Origin: Sediminibacterium sp.
GTDB lineage: Bacteria; Bacteroidota; Bacteroidia; Chitinophagales; Chitinophagaceae
Assembly: GCF_030695065.1 (NCBI RefSeq)
Contig: NZ_JAUYTR010000011.1
Coordinates: forward strand, 186,001-250,000
Length of the DNA stretch: 64,000 nucleotides
Direction of reading: 5' to 3'
The position numbers and the translations under genes are program-made. The notes below the pieces were generated by a model. That model did no database searches, was not told the DNA's origin, and was given only the letters and a program-made list of their open reading frames with translations. Below are positions 25,301 to 34,455 of this stretch, piece after piece (position 1 is the first letter of the stretch; every line of letters starts with the position of its first letter).

Positions 25301-25532
25301 AAGGCGCATGGCCTACTGCAGTTACCACAACTAGAGATCCTTGCTTCACTTTAAAGCTGAATTTACCCAGCTCATCGGCACGTGTGATGTTTTTTGTGCC
25401 TTTTTCCTGCACGGTTGCGTTAGGCACTGGACCGCGATCATCGGTCACCTGCCCCTGCACGAGGACTGTTTGAGCGAAGGTTGTTATGGTACACAACAAC
25501 GCAAACGCCAACAGTGTCAGACTTTTTCTCAT
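22311..25532 (-). CDS. SusC/RagA TonB-linked outer-membrane transporter
   Basis: 1073 residues. Signal peptide (about 1-20), a carboxypeptidase-regulatory-like domain (VQGQVTDDRGPVPNATVQEKG), a plug domain with the SusC signature RIRGGGSLGDQGAIYIVDG and ALFGSRAGNGAIVITTKKG, then a long beta barrel ending in the terminal phenylalanine (GFNVKVSF). It imports ligands bound by the SusD partner, using TonB energy. No STN domain and no adjacent anti-sigma/sigma pair, so it is not trans-envelope regulated in the usual way. Confidence 0.95.
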   Translation of the reverse strand: MRKSLTLLAFALLCTITTFAQTVLVQGQVTDDRGPVPNATVQEKGTKNITRADELGKFSFKVKQGSLVVVTAVGHAPFEFAATTGYQNVKIATLAGELEEVFVTSAFGVKKSQRTTPFSSQVINDEKLNVIRQPNLNNALAGKVAGVQFRGQSSAKLNDQGFLRIRGGGSLGDQGAIYIVDGTITNSFDINPDDVEDITVLKGANATALFGSRAGNGAIVITTKKGRAGKGIGVEVNQSTTFDKAAFMPNYQNEYGGGDGGWLTFTYNPTMPAEWQALNGKRYRDFTDDASWGPKIDGSEYIPWYAFIPGHSRSGKTASFTPQPNNARDFWNTGVTANTNVSFSQSNGAGQSLRVSYTNQNIKGMLPNTKSLRHNLNANFSMDLGSIFTIGANLTYTNQLISGDFSDGYANNSSGNFSQWFHRDLDINILKELSGIRTPIGTIPSWNFRRNPGSWSAAAPQNSVWAGNYWYNPYSYFENIQRNQRRDRLYGDVNLTVKFSKNLKFKGSIRKDQFNGNVENIDPNILQSSGGQTGVLASYATSNTVNNEWNFEGILSYNNTFGDFVVAANVGANRLNIRNRAVSMNTNQGLNVPGLYAIANSKAVPSISNARSDQQANSLFAFGDVEFRKYLSLTWAVRNDWFSTLPSSNNSLLSPSIGGAFVFSEFTKTALPWLNFGKAFASWGKKPKTLNPYALNLNYSVNPLLWGTNFLMGTPDGSPDANLRGALTTTWEAGLDLRFAKNKVRMNLTYYNENNRDEPLGVTVSGVSGFTSQTINAAWVSRSGLELELGVDLMKKKDFNWTVNTTVAYLLDNKVRALAPGLTSYTLAGGSFGTRFARAFHFVGEQWGMLRGGGIARNADGQPLITTNGFSGGLGWYQRDASKDWGSVVPKLTGGLQNFFSYKNFNVGLTFDYQFGGRFFSLSEQWGTFSGLLDQTAGLNEKGNPKRDPVSAGGGVRVTGVDARDGRTPVDIYVDAYDYFHQFYYQQIAEPFVHKLSYAKLRELSIGYSIPTQKLGKFGKSIQGASIALTGRNLFFIFRDSKNFDPSEISGVQGEDGQMPGARTIGFNVKVSF

Positions 25533-25703
25533 GTGTTAAGTTTTAGTTTTACAAAAATTGTTAAAGATTTTAACAATAGTGCTAATGTAGGATTTTTTCT
25601 ATTACTACCGTCTATAAAAATTATCTTTTAATTAATATCTAATATTTTGCCTCCACAAAGCTAATTTTTGACCATTCAGCCTTATTTGTGGTAATTTTAC
25701 CGA

Positions 25704-26582
25704 ATGTTAGTATTAGATGGCAAGCTGGCTGCGGCAGCTGTAAAAGAAGTATTAAAGGCAGAAACTGCGGAATTAGTTAAAAAAGGGAAGCCTACCCCGC
25801 ATTTAGCCGCTATTTTGGTGGGAAATAATGGAGCCAGTGAAACCTATGTGGCCAGTAAAGTGAAAAATTGCGAAGAGACTGGTTTTCAGTCTACTTTAAT
25901 AAGACTCGATGCACAAACGGACGAAGCTACCCTTTTAGGAACCATCCAATCCCTCAATAACAACCCTGATATAGACGGCATTTTGGTACAATTGCCTTTG
26001 CCCAAGCATATAAGTGAAGAAAAAGTGATTGAAGCCATTGATCCTAGAAAAGATGTAGATGGATTTCATCCCAGCAATATTGGCCGATTGGTTCAAGGTT
26101 TACCTACTTTTATTCCAGCTACCCCTTATGGCATTTTATTGCTTTTGGCACACTATAATATAAATACTAAAGGAAAACATGCGGTGGTGATTGGCAGAAG
26201 TAATATTGTAGGCCGCCCTATGAGTATACTTTTAAGTAGTAATATTCCACAAGGAAACGCTACTGTTACCCTTTGCCACTCTCATACACCTAATTTGAAA
26301 GAACTTTGTTTACAGGCTGATATAGTGGTAGCGGCTTTGGGTAAGCCAGAATTTGTTACTGCTGATATGGTTAAAGAAGGGGCTGTAATTATAGACGTGG
26401 GTATTACCCGTGTAGATGATGCCACTGCAAAAAAAGGTTTTAGAATAAAGGGAGATGTGCTGTACCATGATGTAGCACCCAAAGCGAGTGCCATCACACC
26501 TGTTCCTGGAGGAGTTGGGTTGATGACTATTGCTGGGTTACTCAAAAACACTTTACAAGCTTACCAAAACAATAGAGGATAA
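25704..26582 (+). CDS. folD: Bifunctional methylene-THF dehydrogenase/cyclohydrolase
   Basis: 292 residues. It interconverts 5,10-methylene-, methenyl- and 10-formyl-tetrahydrofolate with NADP, supplying one-carbon units for purine synthesis. Catalytic Y-x3-K is seen in [29 protein letters not shown] and [14 protein letters not shown] form the NADP-binding site; the ending [14 protein letters not shown] is typical. It is divergent from susC and overlaps queE by one base (TAATG). Confidence 0.96.
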   Translation: MLVLDGKLAAAAVKEVLKAETAELVKKGKPTPHLAAILVGNNGASETYVASKVKNCEETGFQSTLIRLDAQTDEATLLGTIQSLNNNPDIDGILVQLPLPKHISEEKVIEAIDPRKDVDGFHPSNIGRLVQGLPTFIPATPYGILLLLAHYNINTKGKHAVVIGRSNIVGRPMSILLSSNIPQGNATVTLCHSHTPNLKELCLQADIVVAALGKPEFVTADMVKEGAVIIDVGITRVDDATAKKGFRIKGDVLYHDVAPKASAITPVPGGVGLMTIAGLLKNTLQAYQNNRG

Positions 26583-27202
26583 TGAGTATAGCCTTAGATA
26601 CTACTTTACAATTACCCGTAATGGAAGCTTTTTATACGCTTCAGGGTGAAGGTGCACACCAAGGTAGGGCTGCTTATTTTATTCGGTTGGGGGGTTGCGA
26701 TGTTGGCTGTGTTTGGTGCGATGTAAAAGACAGTTGGGATGCATCTAAACATCCAATGGTATCCATTGAAGAAATAGTTGCAAAAGCAAGTTCGCACCCT
26801 GGAACATTGGCTGTTGTTACTGGTGGCGAACCTTTGATGCACCAACTAGATGCATTAACCAATGAGTTACATGCTGCTGGTTTTGAAACCAATATTGAAA
26901 CATCGGGATCTTCGCCCTTAAGTGGCCATTGGGATTGGATATGTTTATCGCCTAAAAAATTTAAAGCTCCATTGGATGAAGTGATTGTTAAAGCACATGA
27001 ATTAAAAGTGGTGGTTTTTAATAAACACGATTTTGCATGGGCCGAAAAATATGCTGCTTTAGTGAATCCTTCTTGCAAATTATACCTTCAACCAGAATGG
27101 GATAAAGCAGCTGAAATGACTCCACTTATTTTAGACTATATTCAAGCAAACCCGCAATGGAGGCTGAGTTTACAGGTACACAAGTATTTAAATATTCCTT
27201 AG
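26582..27202 (+). CDS. queE: 7-carboxy-7-deazaguanine synthase
   Basis: 206 residues. A radical SAM enzyme of queuosine (7-deazaguanine) synthesis that converts carboxytetrahydropterin to carboxydeazaguanine. The Cx3Cx2C cluster motif is seen in GGCDVGCVWCDVKDSW, preceded by FYTLQGEGAHQGRAA, with TGGEPLMH as the SAM-binding stretch and ETSGS later. Translation is coupled to folD by the TAATG overlap. No other queuosine gene is nearby. Confidence 0.93.
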   Translation: MSIALDTTLQLPVMEAFYTLQGEGAHQGRAAYFIRLGGCDVGCVWCDVKDSWDASKHPMVSIEEIVAKASSHPGTLAVVTGGEPLMHQLDALTNELHAAGFETNIETSGSSPLSGHWDWICLSPKKFKAPLDEVIVKAHELKVVVFNKHDFAWAEKYAALVNPSCKLYLQPEWDKAAEMTPLILDYIQANPQWRLSLQVHKYLNIP

Positions 27203-27318
27203 TAATTATTGATGCTTTGTCATTCTATTGTAAAAAAGATTTTGTTGAAAGCGGTTCTACAGTTTGATGACAATTAACCCTTTATGATCAAGCAACTTTG
27301 CACTCACAATAAGTGGGT

Positions 27319-29403
27319 ATGATGAAGTGGATGTTTCTTTCGGCTATTTCAAGTTGTTTTTTTACTACCGTTTTTGCTCAACAACAAGATACATTATCGG
27401 GCAATGGTGCCATCACTGTTTTTACTGCTACCAAAACAGAAAGAGCGCTGAGTAATATTGCCGTACCGGTTCAAATTATTTCTCAAAAAACCATTCAACA
27501 AGCGGGGTCTTTGCGTTTATCTGATATTCTTTCAGAGCAAACGGGTTTATTCATGACCAATGGCTTTGGCACAGGGGTTAGCATGCAAGGGCTTAATCCA
27601 GATTATACCCTTATATTAATTGATGGTGAGCCCCTAATTGGAAGAACCAGCGGAGTACTAGACTTAAAGCGTATTACCGTAGGAAATATTAAGCAGATTG
27701 AAATTGTAAGAGGCCCATCATCTAGCTTATACGGCAGTGAAGCAATGGCTGGTGTAATTAATATCATTACCGACAAGTCTAGAAAAAATACTTTAGGTGT
27801 TAGTGCTAGATATGGCACTTATAATACAGCCGATTTTAGTTTGAGAGGTTCTATAAGAACCAACAAAATCAACTACCAAGGGTTTGGTAATTTCTACAGA
27901 ACAGATGGATTCAGTATTAGACCCAATAGTAGAGAAAGAAGTGTAGCTCCCATTGAAAGATTTACCCAACAACATAATTTGGGTTATCGCTTTAACGATC
28001 GCACCAACTTAAGTTTCAATATTAGACACAACAGTGAAACCATTAAGAATAATATCACGGTAATAAACAATGGCAATTCAATTAATTCTATTGGCGTAGA
28101 AAAAAATAAGGACCTCAATGCTACTTTACAATTATCGCATAAAATAAATGATCAAGTAAAAAATACCACTCGTTTATATGGCACGCAATTTCAGTCTTCT
28201 CAGGAACTGATTTCAGATAATGGTGTTCCCTATTTAGATGTTTTTAAACAACAGTTTGCCAGAATTGAGAATCAAACGGATGTTCATGTAAACAAACAAT
28301 TAGAATTCAATTTAGGAGGTGGATATATTCACGAAACAGCCAACAGTACTAGATACGATAATAGTACCAGCATTAAAACCAATAGAATCGGATATATTTA
28401 TCTTCAGTCGGAATGGAGGGCATTGAACAAACTAACATTTATTGGCGGTGCCCGTTATGACCACAACGAATTATTTGCAGCCGCATTTAGTCCTAAGCTG
28501 GCTTTACAATACAAAGTCAATTCAACTCTTTCATTGAAAGCCAGTGTTGGTAGAGGTTTCAAAGCCCCCGATTTTAGACAGCTCTATTTAAATTTCACCA
28601 ATACTGCTGCGGGTAGTTACAGTGTATTTGGTTCTGTAGAAGCACAAAAAATAATTAATGAGCTCAACAGAATAGGTCAAATCAGTAGCTTAGAACCATC
28701 CTTTTATCAACTCAGTAATTTGCAACCCGAATTTTCTACCGGATTTAATTTGGGCGGCAGTTATCAAAATGAACAATGGCATATTACCGCCAATATCTTT
28801 AGAAACAATATTGAAAACTTAATCGACAGCAGATTAGTAGCATACAAAACAGGAGGTGCACAAATTTTTAGTTACCTCAATGTAAAAAATGCATTTACCC
28901 AAGGTGTTGAAACCGATATCAAATACCGTTACAACAAACAATGGTCATTGTCTGCAGGCTATCAATTTCTACTTACTGGAGATCAAGCTGAAATTAATGC
29001 CATTAACGATGGTAAAGTTTTTACCAGAGATCAAAATGGGTTCAGTAGAAAGATGGACAGAAGTGAATACGTTGGCTTGCCTAATAGAAGCAAGCATATG
29101 GCCAATTTAAAATTACAATACGACTACCAAAACTTTTTTGCCAATACCCGTGCCTTGTATAGAAGTCGTTGGGCTACCACTGATACAGATGGCAATGGCA
29201 TTTTCAATACGAATGATGCTTTTGCTAAAGGATATATTCAATTGAATATGGCAGCAGGCCAAAGTTTTAACAATGGCCTATCGGTTCAAGCGGGCATAGA
29301 CAATGTATTGAACTATACCGATGTATTGAATTTACCCAATTTACCTGGCAGAACATTTTACCTAAGCATATCCTATAATTTTTTAAATAAAAACCCTAAA
29401 TAA
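27319..29403 (+). CDS. TonB-dependent receptor, HmuR-like
   Basis: 694 residues from the ATG at 27319; a GTG two codons earlier is also in frame. A signal peptide ends near FAQQQ. Plug domain: PVQIISQKTIQQAGSLRLSD, PDYTLILIDGEPLIG, RGPSSSLYGSEAMAGVINI. The 22-strand barrel ends GRTFYLSISYNFLN. The next gene encodes HmuY and overlaps by one base, so the pair likely imports haem or a similar iron ligand. No haem-ligating histidine pair was verified. Confidence 0.9.
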   Translation: MMKWMFLSAISSCFFTTVFAQQQDTLSGNGAITVFTATKTERALSNIAVPVQIISQKTIQQAGSLRLSDILSEQTGLFMTNGFGTGVSMQGLNPDYTLILIDGEPLIGRTSGVLDLKRITVGNIKQIEIVRGPSSSLYGSEAMAGVINIITDKSRKNTLGVSARYGTYNTADFSLRGSIRTNKINYQGFGNFYRTDGFSIRPNSRERSVAPIERFTQQHNLGYRFNDRTNLSFNIRHNSETIKNNITVINNGNSINSIGVEKNKDLNATLQLSHKINDQVKNTTRLYGTQFQSSQELISDNGVPYLDVFKQQFARIENQTDVHVNKQLEFNLGGGYIHETANSTRYDNSTSIKTNRIGYIYLQSEWRALNKLTFIGGARYDHNELFAAAFSPKLALQYKVNSTLSLKASVGRGFKAPDFRQLYLNFTNTAAGSYSVFGSVEAQKIINELNRIGQISSLEPSFYQLSNLQPEFSTGFNLGGSYQNEQWHITANIFRNNIENLIDSRLVAYKTGGAQIFSYLNVKNAFTQGVETDIKYRYNKQWSLSAGYQFLLTGDQAEINAINDGKVFTRDQNGFSRKMDRSEYVGLPNRSKHMANLKLQYDYQNFFANTRALYRSRWATTDTDGNGIFNTNDAFAKGYIQLNMAAGQSFNNGLSVQAGIDNVLNYTDVLNLPNLPGRTFYLSISYNFLNKNPK

Positions 29404-30062
29404 TGAGCAAGATGAAACAGATGATTTTAGTGTTAGGCATTGTAGTTAGTTTGGTTGCCTGTTCAAAAGACGACAACAGTGGAACAAGTACAGTAGTTGA
29501 AACCATTACAGTAAACAACCTACCTGCGGATACCATTATTGGTATTACTCCAGGTGCACCTCCAACCGGTGGATTTCCTTATGGTGCTGGTCGTTATACT
29601 TTTTACAGTTTAGAAACCAATAAAATTGTTCCTGCTTCTGATAGCGCAAGCAACAAATGGGACCTTGCATTTAAAGGAACTACCATTGCTACCAATAGCG
29701 GAAACAGTGGACCTGGCGGAGCTGGTGCATTTGTATTTGTAGGTTTATTTAATGACCTCAAAACCATTCCAACAGACTCTAGCTTTAGAGTAGACAATGC
29801 CCCTTCAGCATTTGCAATTACTACAGGAAGCAATAGAGGTTGGTATGTATACGATGGAATTAACCAATTGGTAACACCTATTCCAGGACGTGTATTAGTA
29901 GTAAGAACAGCATCTGGTAAATATGCCAAAGTAGAAATTTTAAACTACTATAAAGGTGGCACAACCCCAGCAACTACTGCTTCAGATGCAATTAAATTAA
30001 CTACTCAACGTTACTATACTTTCCGTTTTAGTTTTCAACCAAATGGAACCAAAACATTCTAA
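29403..30062 (+). CDS. HmuY family haem-binding lipoprotein
   Basis: 219 residues. The lipobox is VVSLVACSKDD, followed by a short linker and the HmuY domain: RYTFYSLETNKIVPASDSAS, NKWDLAFKGTTIATNSGNSG, TYYTF-like strands at the end. HmuY proteins hold haem at the cell surface and hand it to the TonB receptor. ATG overlaps the receptor stop as TAATG. A strong terminator follows at 30092. Confidence 0.87.
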   Translation: MSKMKQMILVLGIVVSLVACSKDDNSGTSTVVETITVNNLPADTIIGITPGAPPTGGFPYGAGRYTFYSLETNKIVPASDSASNKWDLAFKGTTIATNSGNSGPGGAGAFVFVGLFNDLKTIPTDSSFRVDNAPSAFAITTGSNRGWYVYDGINQLVTPIPGRVLVVRTASGKYAKVEILNYYKGGTTPATTASDAIKLTTQRYYTFRFSFQPNGTKTF

Positions 30063-30091
30063 AACCAAACCATTTTAAAATCCTTTATCTA

Positions 30092-30115
30092 GCCCGGCCC
30101 TGTGCCGGGTTTTTT
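30092..30115 (+). terminator. Rho-independent terminator of the receptor-hmuY operon
   Basis: CCCGGC pairs with GCCGGG around CCTGT-type loop, followed by six T. Confidence 0.9.
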
Positions 30116-30166
30116 GTAGGATATTTTTAACAACAATGGGTTGGTATTTTTACGAACTTGTTGCCA

Positions 30167-32083
30167 ATGAAAAAGGCCTTGTTATTTTTATTTGCATTAA
30201 TTGGTTTGTCCAACTTATATGCGCAACAATATGATCCAGAAAAAATAAATAAAAAGGCATTGGTGCTTTACGATAGAGCCATAGATTTACTAAAAGAAGA
30301 TGATTTTAAAAATGCAGTTCCAATTCTCTTAGATTGTATTAACACTGATACCAATTTTGTAGACGCTTATCTTTCTTTAGCCGGTGTATTGGGCCAATTA
30401 AAACAATACAAACGTTCGGTTCAAATGTATGAACGCGGCAAAGCAAAAGACCCTATTTATTTTAAACCTTACTATCTACCGTATTCAATTAATCTTGCGG
30501 GTAATGGAAACTTTGAAGCTGCACTATCTGCGGTAAATCAGTTTTTAGAAAATCCTAAACTAAACACCAATAGTATAAGGAGTGCTTCGTACCGAAAAAA
30601 GACTTATCAATTTGCTTTAGACTATGCAGAAAAAAATAAAGAGTTGTCTACTTATTATTTTGCGCCAGAAAATTTAGGCGATAGTGTAAATTCTGCTTTT
30701 TCTGAATACTACCCTTCTGTTACCGTAACCGATAGTTTATTGGTATTTACCAGAAGAGGGAAATATATGCGCGAAGATTTTTATTCAAGCACTTTTATTG
30801 CTAAACAGTTTTCCAAAGCAGTTCCCATTGGTGGAGACATTAATGAAGAACCACAAAAAGGCGCTATCACTGTTTCGCAAGATGGAGAATGGATGTTGTT
30901 TGCGGGCAGATTTGCAGAAAGGGGTTATGACAACTTTGATTTATATATTGCGTATTCCACTCCACAGGGATGGAGTGACCCAGAGAATTTAGGACCAGCC
31001 ATTAATACCGAATTTTGGGAAAGTGCCCCTACTTTAAGTCCTGATAAAAGAACCCTTTATTTTAGCAGTAGTAGGCCGGGTGGTTATGGTGGAAGAGACT
31101 TGTATTTTAGTGAACGTTTACCCAATGGAAAATGGACAACTGCTAAAAATATGGGGGCACAAATTAATACGCCAGGAGACGACCAAGCACCATTTATACA
31201 CGCAGATAATCAAACCTTGTATTTTACTTCTGATGGTCATCCTGGCTATGGTGGTTCCGATTTATTTATCTTAAGAAAAAACAATAATGGGGAATGGGGT
31301 ATCCCTGAAAATTTAGGTTACCCCATCAATACCATTGAGAACGAGGGGAGCTTAGCTGTTTCTGCAGATGGGCTTACTGCTTATTATGCCAGTGACCGCG
31401 CAGAAGGAAAGGGTGAATTAGACTTATATCGCTTTGCCTTACGCAATAATATCAGGCCTATTAGAACCTTGTATTTAAAAGGAGTAGTTACCGATAAAAG
31501 CAATGGCAAAAAATTACCCTCTTCAGTTGAACTCATTAATAACCAAGATCAATCGGTGTTGATGAAAATTCAAACAGATGAAACAGGTATGTATTTTATT
31601 ACTTTACCTGTTGGCACTGACTATACTTTTTCAGTCAACAGAAAGGGTTATTTACCCTACACAGAATTATACTCATTGGCCAACAAAGAAGCAGACAGTG
31701 TATACGTTAAAAATATTGCCTTACAGCCTATCACCATGAACGCTTCATTTACTTTCAAGAATATTGAGTTTACTTCCAACTCATCGGTATTGCCTCAATC
31801 GGCATCCATAGAATTAAATAGATTGGTTGCCTTGTTAAAAGATAACAATACCATCCAAGTTCAAATAAGCGGTCATACCGACAATACCGGTAAAGAAGAG
31901 GAGAATAAAAAATTGTCTGCCAATAGAGCATTGGCCATTGTAAATTATTTAATAGAACAAGGAGTTGAAAACACCAGATTAAGTTACCAAGGCTTTGGTA
32001 GCAACAAACCCATTGCATCAAATGACAACCCAGAAGGCAGGGCCAAAAATAGAAGAACTTCCGTGGAAATAACGGGGCTCTAA
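30167..32083 (+). CDS. OmpA-family outer-membrane protein with TPR and PD40 repeats
   Basis: 638 residues from the ATG at 30167. Signal peptide; N-terminal TPR-like helices (ILLDCINTDTNFVDAYLSLA, then QYKRSVQMYERGKAKDPIY); WD40-like PD40 repeats (TLSPDKRTLYFSSSRPGGYG, TLYFTSDGHPGYGGSDLF, AYYASDRAEGKGELDLYRF); a carboxypeptidase-regulatory-like domain; and an OmpA C-domain that binds peptidoglycan (QISGHTDNTGKEEENKKLS, NRRTSVEI). This architecture is common in Bacteroidota envelope proteins, including the PorE/SprE-like set of type IX secretion; the exact role is uncertain. Confidence 0.93.
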   Translation: MKKALLFLFALIGLSNLYAQQYDPEKINKKALVLYDRAIDLLKEDDFKNAVPILLDCINTDTNFVDAYLSLAGVLGQLKQYKRSVQMYERGKAKDPIYFKPYYLPYSINLAGNGNFEAALSAVNQFLENPKLNTNSIRSASYRKKTYQFALDYAEKNKELSTYYFAPENLGDSVNSAFSEYYPSVTVTDSLLVFTRRGKYMREDFYSSTFIAKQFSKAVPIGGDINEEPQKGAITVSQDGEWMLFAGRFAERGYDNFDLYIAYSTPQGWSDPENLGPAINTEFWESAPTLSPDKRTLYFSSSRPGGYGGRDLYFSERLPNGKWTTAKNMGAQINTPGDDQAPFIHADNQTLYFTSDGHPGYGGSDLFILRKNNNGEWGIPENLGYPINTIENEGSLAVSADGLTAYYASDRAEGKGELDLYRFALRNNIRPIRTLYLKGVVTDKSNGKKLPSSVELINNQDQSVLMKIQTDETGMYFITLPVGTDYTFSVNRKGYLPYTELYSLANKEADSVYVKNIALQPITMNASFTFKNIEFTSNSSVLPQSASIELNRLVALLKDNNTIQVQISGHTDNTGKEEENKKLSANRALAIVNYLIEQGVENTRLSYQGFGSNKPIASNDNPEGRAKNRRTSVEITGL

Positions 32084-32139
32084 GTATTTATACGGCAGTA
32101 ATCGCCCCAGCAAAAAACTAGCTTTACCTAAAGCTTTTT

Positions 32140-33222
32140 ATGCATAGTGATTGCTGGTACAATATTGCCTTTACATTCATTCCTTCTATTGGTCCCATTA
32201 CTAGAAGAGCATTGTTGGCCGAATTTGAATTGTCAAAAAATATTTTTAGCGCTTCTAAAAAAGAATTGCTTGCAGTAAAAGGAATTGGCGAAAAAATGGT
32301 CAATGAAATTCTTCAATGGAATAATCCGTCGTTGGTAGATGCCGAATATGCATTTATTCAAAAGCACCAAATAACTCCATTGTTTATTACCGATGAAAAC
32401 TACCCGAAAAAATTATTGGAATGCCCCGATGCACCTACCCTCTTATACTATAAAGGAACTGCCAATTTAAACGCACTAAAAATTCTCAGTATTGTGGGTA
32501 CCAGAATGCCTACCCCTTATGGTCATTATGTAATTGAAAATTGCTTACAAGCATTGCCAAAAGATGTATTAATTGTGAGTGGCCTTGCGTTGGGTATTGA
32601 TACTATTGCACACCATACTGCACTGCTAAATGGTTTCAATACCATAGGGGTATTGGCGCATGGGTTAGACGAAATATATCCACCGCCCAATAAACCATTG
32701 GCCAAAAAAATGTTGAAACAAGGCGGGCTACTTACCGAATTTAATTGCAAAACCATTGCAGAAAAATACAATTTTCCTAAACGCAACAGAGTGGTTGCTG
32801 GCTTAGCAGACGCAACCCTTATTGTTGAAACTGCATTAAAAGGGGGCAGCATGATTACTGCAGATTTTGCTTCACAGTACCATCGTGAAGTAATTGCAGT
32901 GCCAGGCAAAATAACCGATCAAAGAAGCAGGGGATGTTTAAAATTAATTCAAGAAAATAATGCCGCTATTTATACCAACCCCAATGAACTCATGCAGCAA
33001 TTAAATTGGGTAGCATTGGCTCCTGAATTATCTCCAGAAGAAAAAGCATTCATTACTTTAATGAAACAACAAGAAATTTTTTCGATGGATGAATTGTTGC
33101 AATTGACTGGGCTCGGCATTGGCAGTTTATCTAGTTTACTTTTACAGTTAGAATTACAACAAGTTATTCAAGTACTTCCAGGTAGATCCTTTACGCTAAT
33201 GCCCGCTTTCTATTCCACCTAA
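32140..33222 (+). CDS. dprA: DNA processing protein DprA/Smf
   Basis: 360 residues. It binds incoming single-stranded DNA and loads RecA in natural transformation. An N-terminal helix-hairpin-helix part (LLAVKGIGEKMVNEI) precedes the Rossmann-like core with ILSIVGTRMPTPYG, VSGLALGIDTIAHHTAL and NRVVAGLADATLIVE, then a C-terminal winged helix (FSMDELLQLTGLGIGSL). Its 3' end overlaps the convergent MFS gene by 32 bases. Confidence 0.94.
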   Translation: MHSDCWYNIAFTFIPSIGPITRRALLAEFELSKNIFSASKKELLAVKGIGEKMVNEILQWNNPSLVDAEYAFIQKHQITPLFITDENYPKKLLECPDAPTLLYYKGTANLNALKILSIVGTRMPTPYGHYVIENCLQALPKDVLIVSGLALGIDTIAHHTALLNGFNTIGVLAHGLDEIYPPPNKPLAKKMLKQGGLLTEFNCKTIAEKYNFPKRNRVVAGLADATLIVETALKGGSMITADFASQYHREVIAVPGKITDQRSRGCLKLIQENNAAIYTNPNELMQQLNWVALAPELSPEEKAFITLMKQQEIFSMDELLQLTGLGIGSLSSLLLQLELQQVIQVLPGRSFTLMPAFYST

Positions 33223-34375
33223 TCAATAAAGCGAAAGCAATAAAAGCCAAAATGCCCGGTGTTAAAAAAGCATATACAAATTGCGTGGCTTGGTTATGAT
33301 AAATCCAACCTGAAAAAAGGGCGCCCGTTCCAATACCTACTTCTAATGCAATGTACATAGAAGCAATGGCTTTGCCTCGGTTAATAGGTTCACATAAATC
33401 TACCGTCCAAGCCGTAATAACTGGGCTATTAATGCCCCAACTTAATCCATATAAAACAGCACCAACCAACATCATGCTTACTGAATGTGACAACGCCAAA
33501 ATAATCATTGCTACTACCAATACTGCAGTAGATCCTATTAATACCCGTACCCTTCCATATTTGTCTGATATTTTACCTGCAACAAAACGAATAAACAAAG
33601 ATGCTACGGTAAAGAAGGCAAAAAATATGCCTTTGTTGTGCAATCCTAAATGCTCACTAAAATCGGGCGCTACAGTTAAAATGGTTCCGATAGAAAAACA
33701 CAGTAATAAGGTAATTAAAGCGGGTCGTATGGCCGATGCATCAAATATTTCTGTTCTATTAATTTTTAAATGCGCTGCTTTAAAACGCGTGGCATTGGGT
33801 AGGGTTTCTTTTACATTGTATAAGATAATAACCGAACCCAATGCTAAAAAAGCCGATACATAAAACATGCTATCGTAGCCGAAATAATTAACCAAATAGC
33901 TACCCAACATAGGACCTGCTGACGCACCAATGGTATATCCAATGGCCAATGCGCCCATGGCTTCTCCCCTTCTAGATTCATGAACTACGTCTGCTCCATA
34001 TGCAGCTGTTGCAGTGGGTTTAAACCCAGTTGAAAATCCATGTACAAATCGCAACAACAAAAAACCAGCAACAGATGTTAGCACCGGATACAATAAACTA
34101 CATACTACACATACCAAAGAGCCAAATACCATTACAGGAACCCTACCAATGGTATCGGTTAATTTTCCACTAAATGGCCTAGAAATGCCCGCCATTAAAG
34201 TAAATAAAGCAATGATTAATCCCTTGTACTCCGCTCCCCCAATCTTGGTTAAATAACCAGGTAATTCGGGAATCATCATATTAAAACTGGCCGAAAAAAG
34301 GAAATTGCTTACGCAGAGTAACCCAAATTGAAAAGTAAAAAAACGGTGATTGGGATTCATTATTTGGGGTTCCAT
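33191..34375 (-). CDS. MFS transporter
   Basis: 394 residues with about 12 membrane helices. The MFS signature between helices 2 and 3 is PFSGKLTDTIGRVPVM, with a second copy DKYGRVRVLIG. It looks like a drug/proton or sugar-efflux type (YfcJ/AraJ-like), but the substrate is not readable from sequence. The last 32 bases run into the 3' end of dprA on the other strand. A second start at 34360 is possible. Confidence 0.88.
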   Translation of the reverse strand: MEPQIMNPNHRFFTFQFGLLCVSNFLFSASFNMMIPELPGYLTKIGGAEYKGLIIALFTLMAGISRPFSGKLTDTIGRVPVMVFGSLVCVVCSLLYPVLTSVAGFLLLRFVHGFSTGFKPTATAAYGADVVHESRRGEAMGALAIGYTIGASAGPMLGSYLVNYFGYDSMFYVSAFLALGSVIILYNVKETLPNATRFKAAHLKINRTEIFDASAIRPALITLLLCFSIGTILTVAPDFSEHLGLHNKGIFFAFFTVASLFIRFVAGKISDKYGRVRVLIGSTAVLVVAMIILALSHSVSMMLVGAVLYGLSWGINSPVITAWTVDLCEPINRGKAIASMYIALEVGIGTGALFSGWIYHNQATQFVYAFLTPGILAFIAFALLIRWNRKRALA

Positions 34376-34420
34376 GCTAACTGCTTACAATAATAGCTGA
34401 CGAAGTTAACAGAAATATTT

Positions 34421-34452
34421 TTGGAAGGAATTTAGCCCTTCTACTATCTTTG
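34421..34452 (+). promoter_or_regulatory. Promoter of guaB, probably leaderless
   Basis: TTG (34421-34423) and TATCTTTG (34445-34452) are 21 bases apart. The G ends 3 bases before the ATG at 34456, so the expected start of transcription falls at or next to the start codon. Confidence 0.6.
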
Positions 34453-34455
34453 CAC

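Noticed and set aside
27203-27318. Riboswitch before the TonB receptor
   Set aside because: Only 116 bases, with no B12-box or other recognisable riboswitch element.
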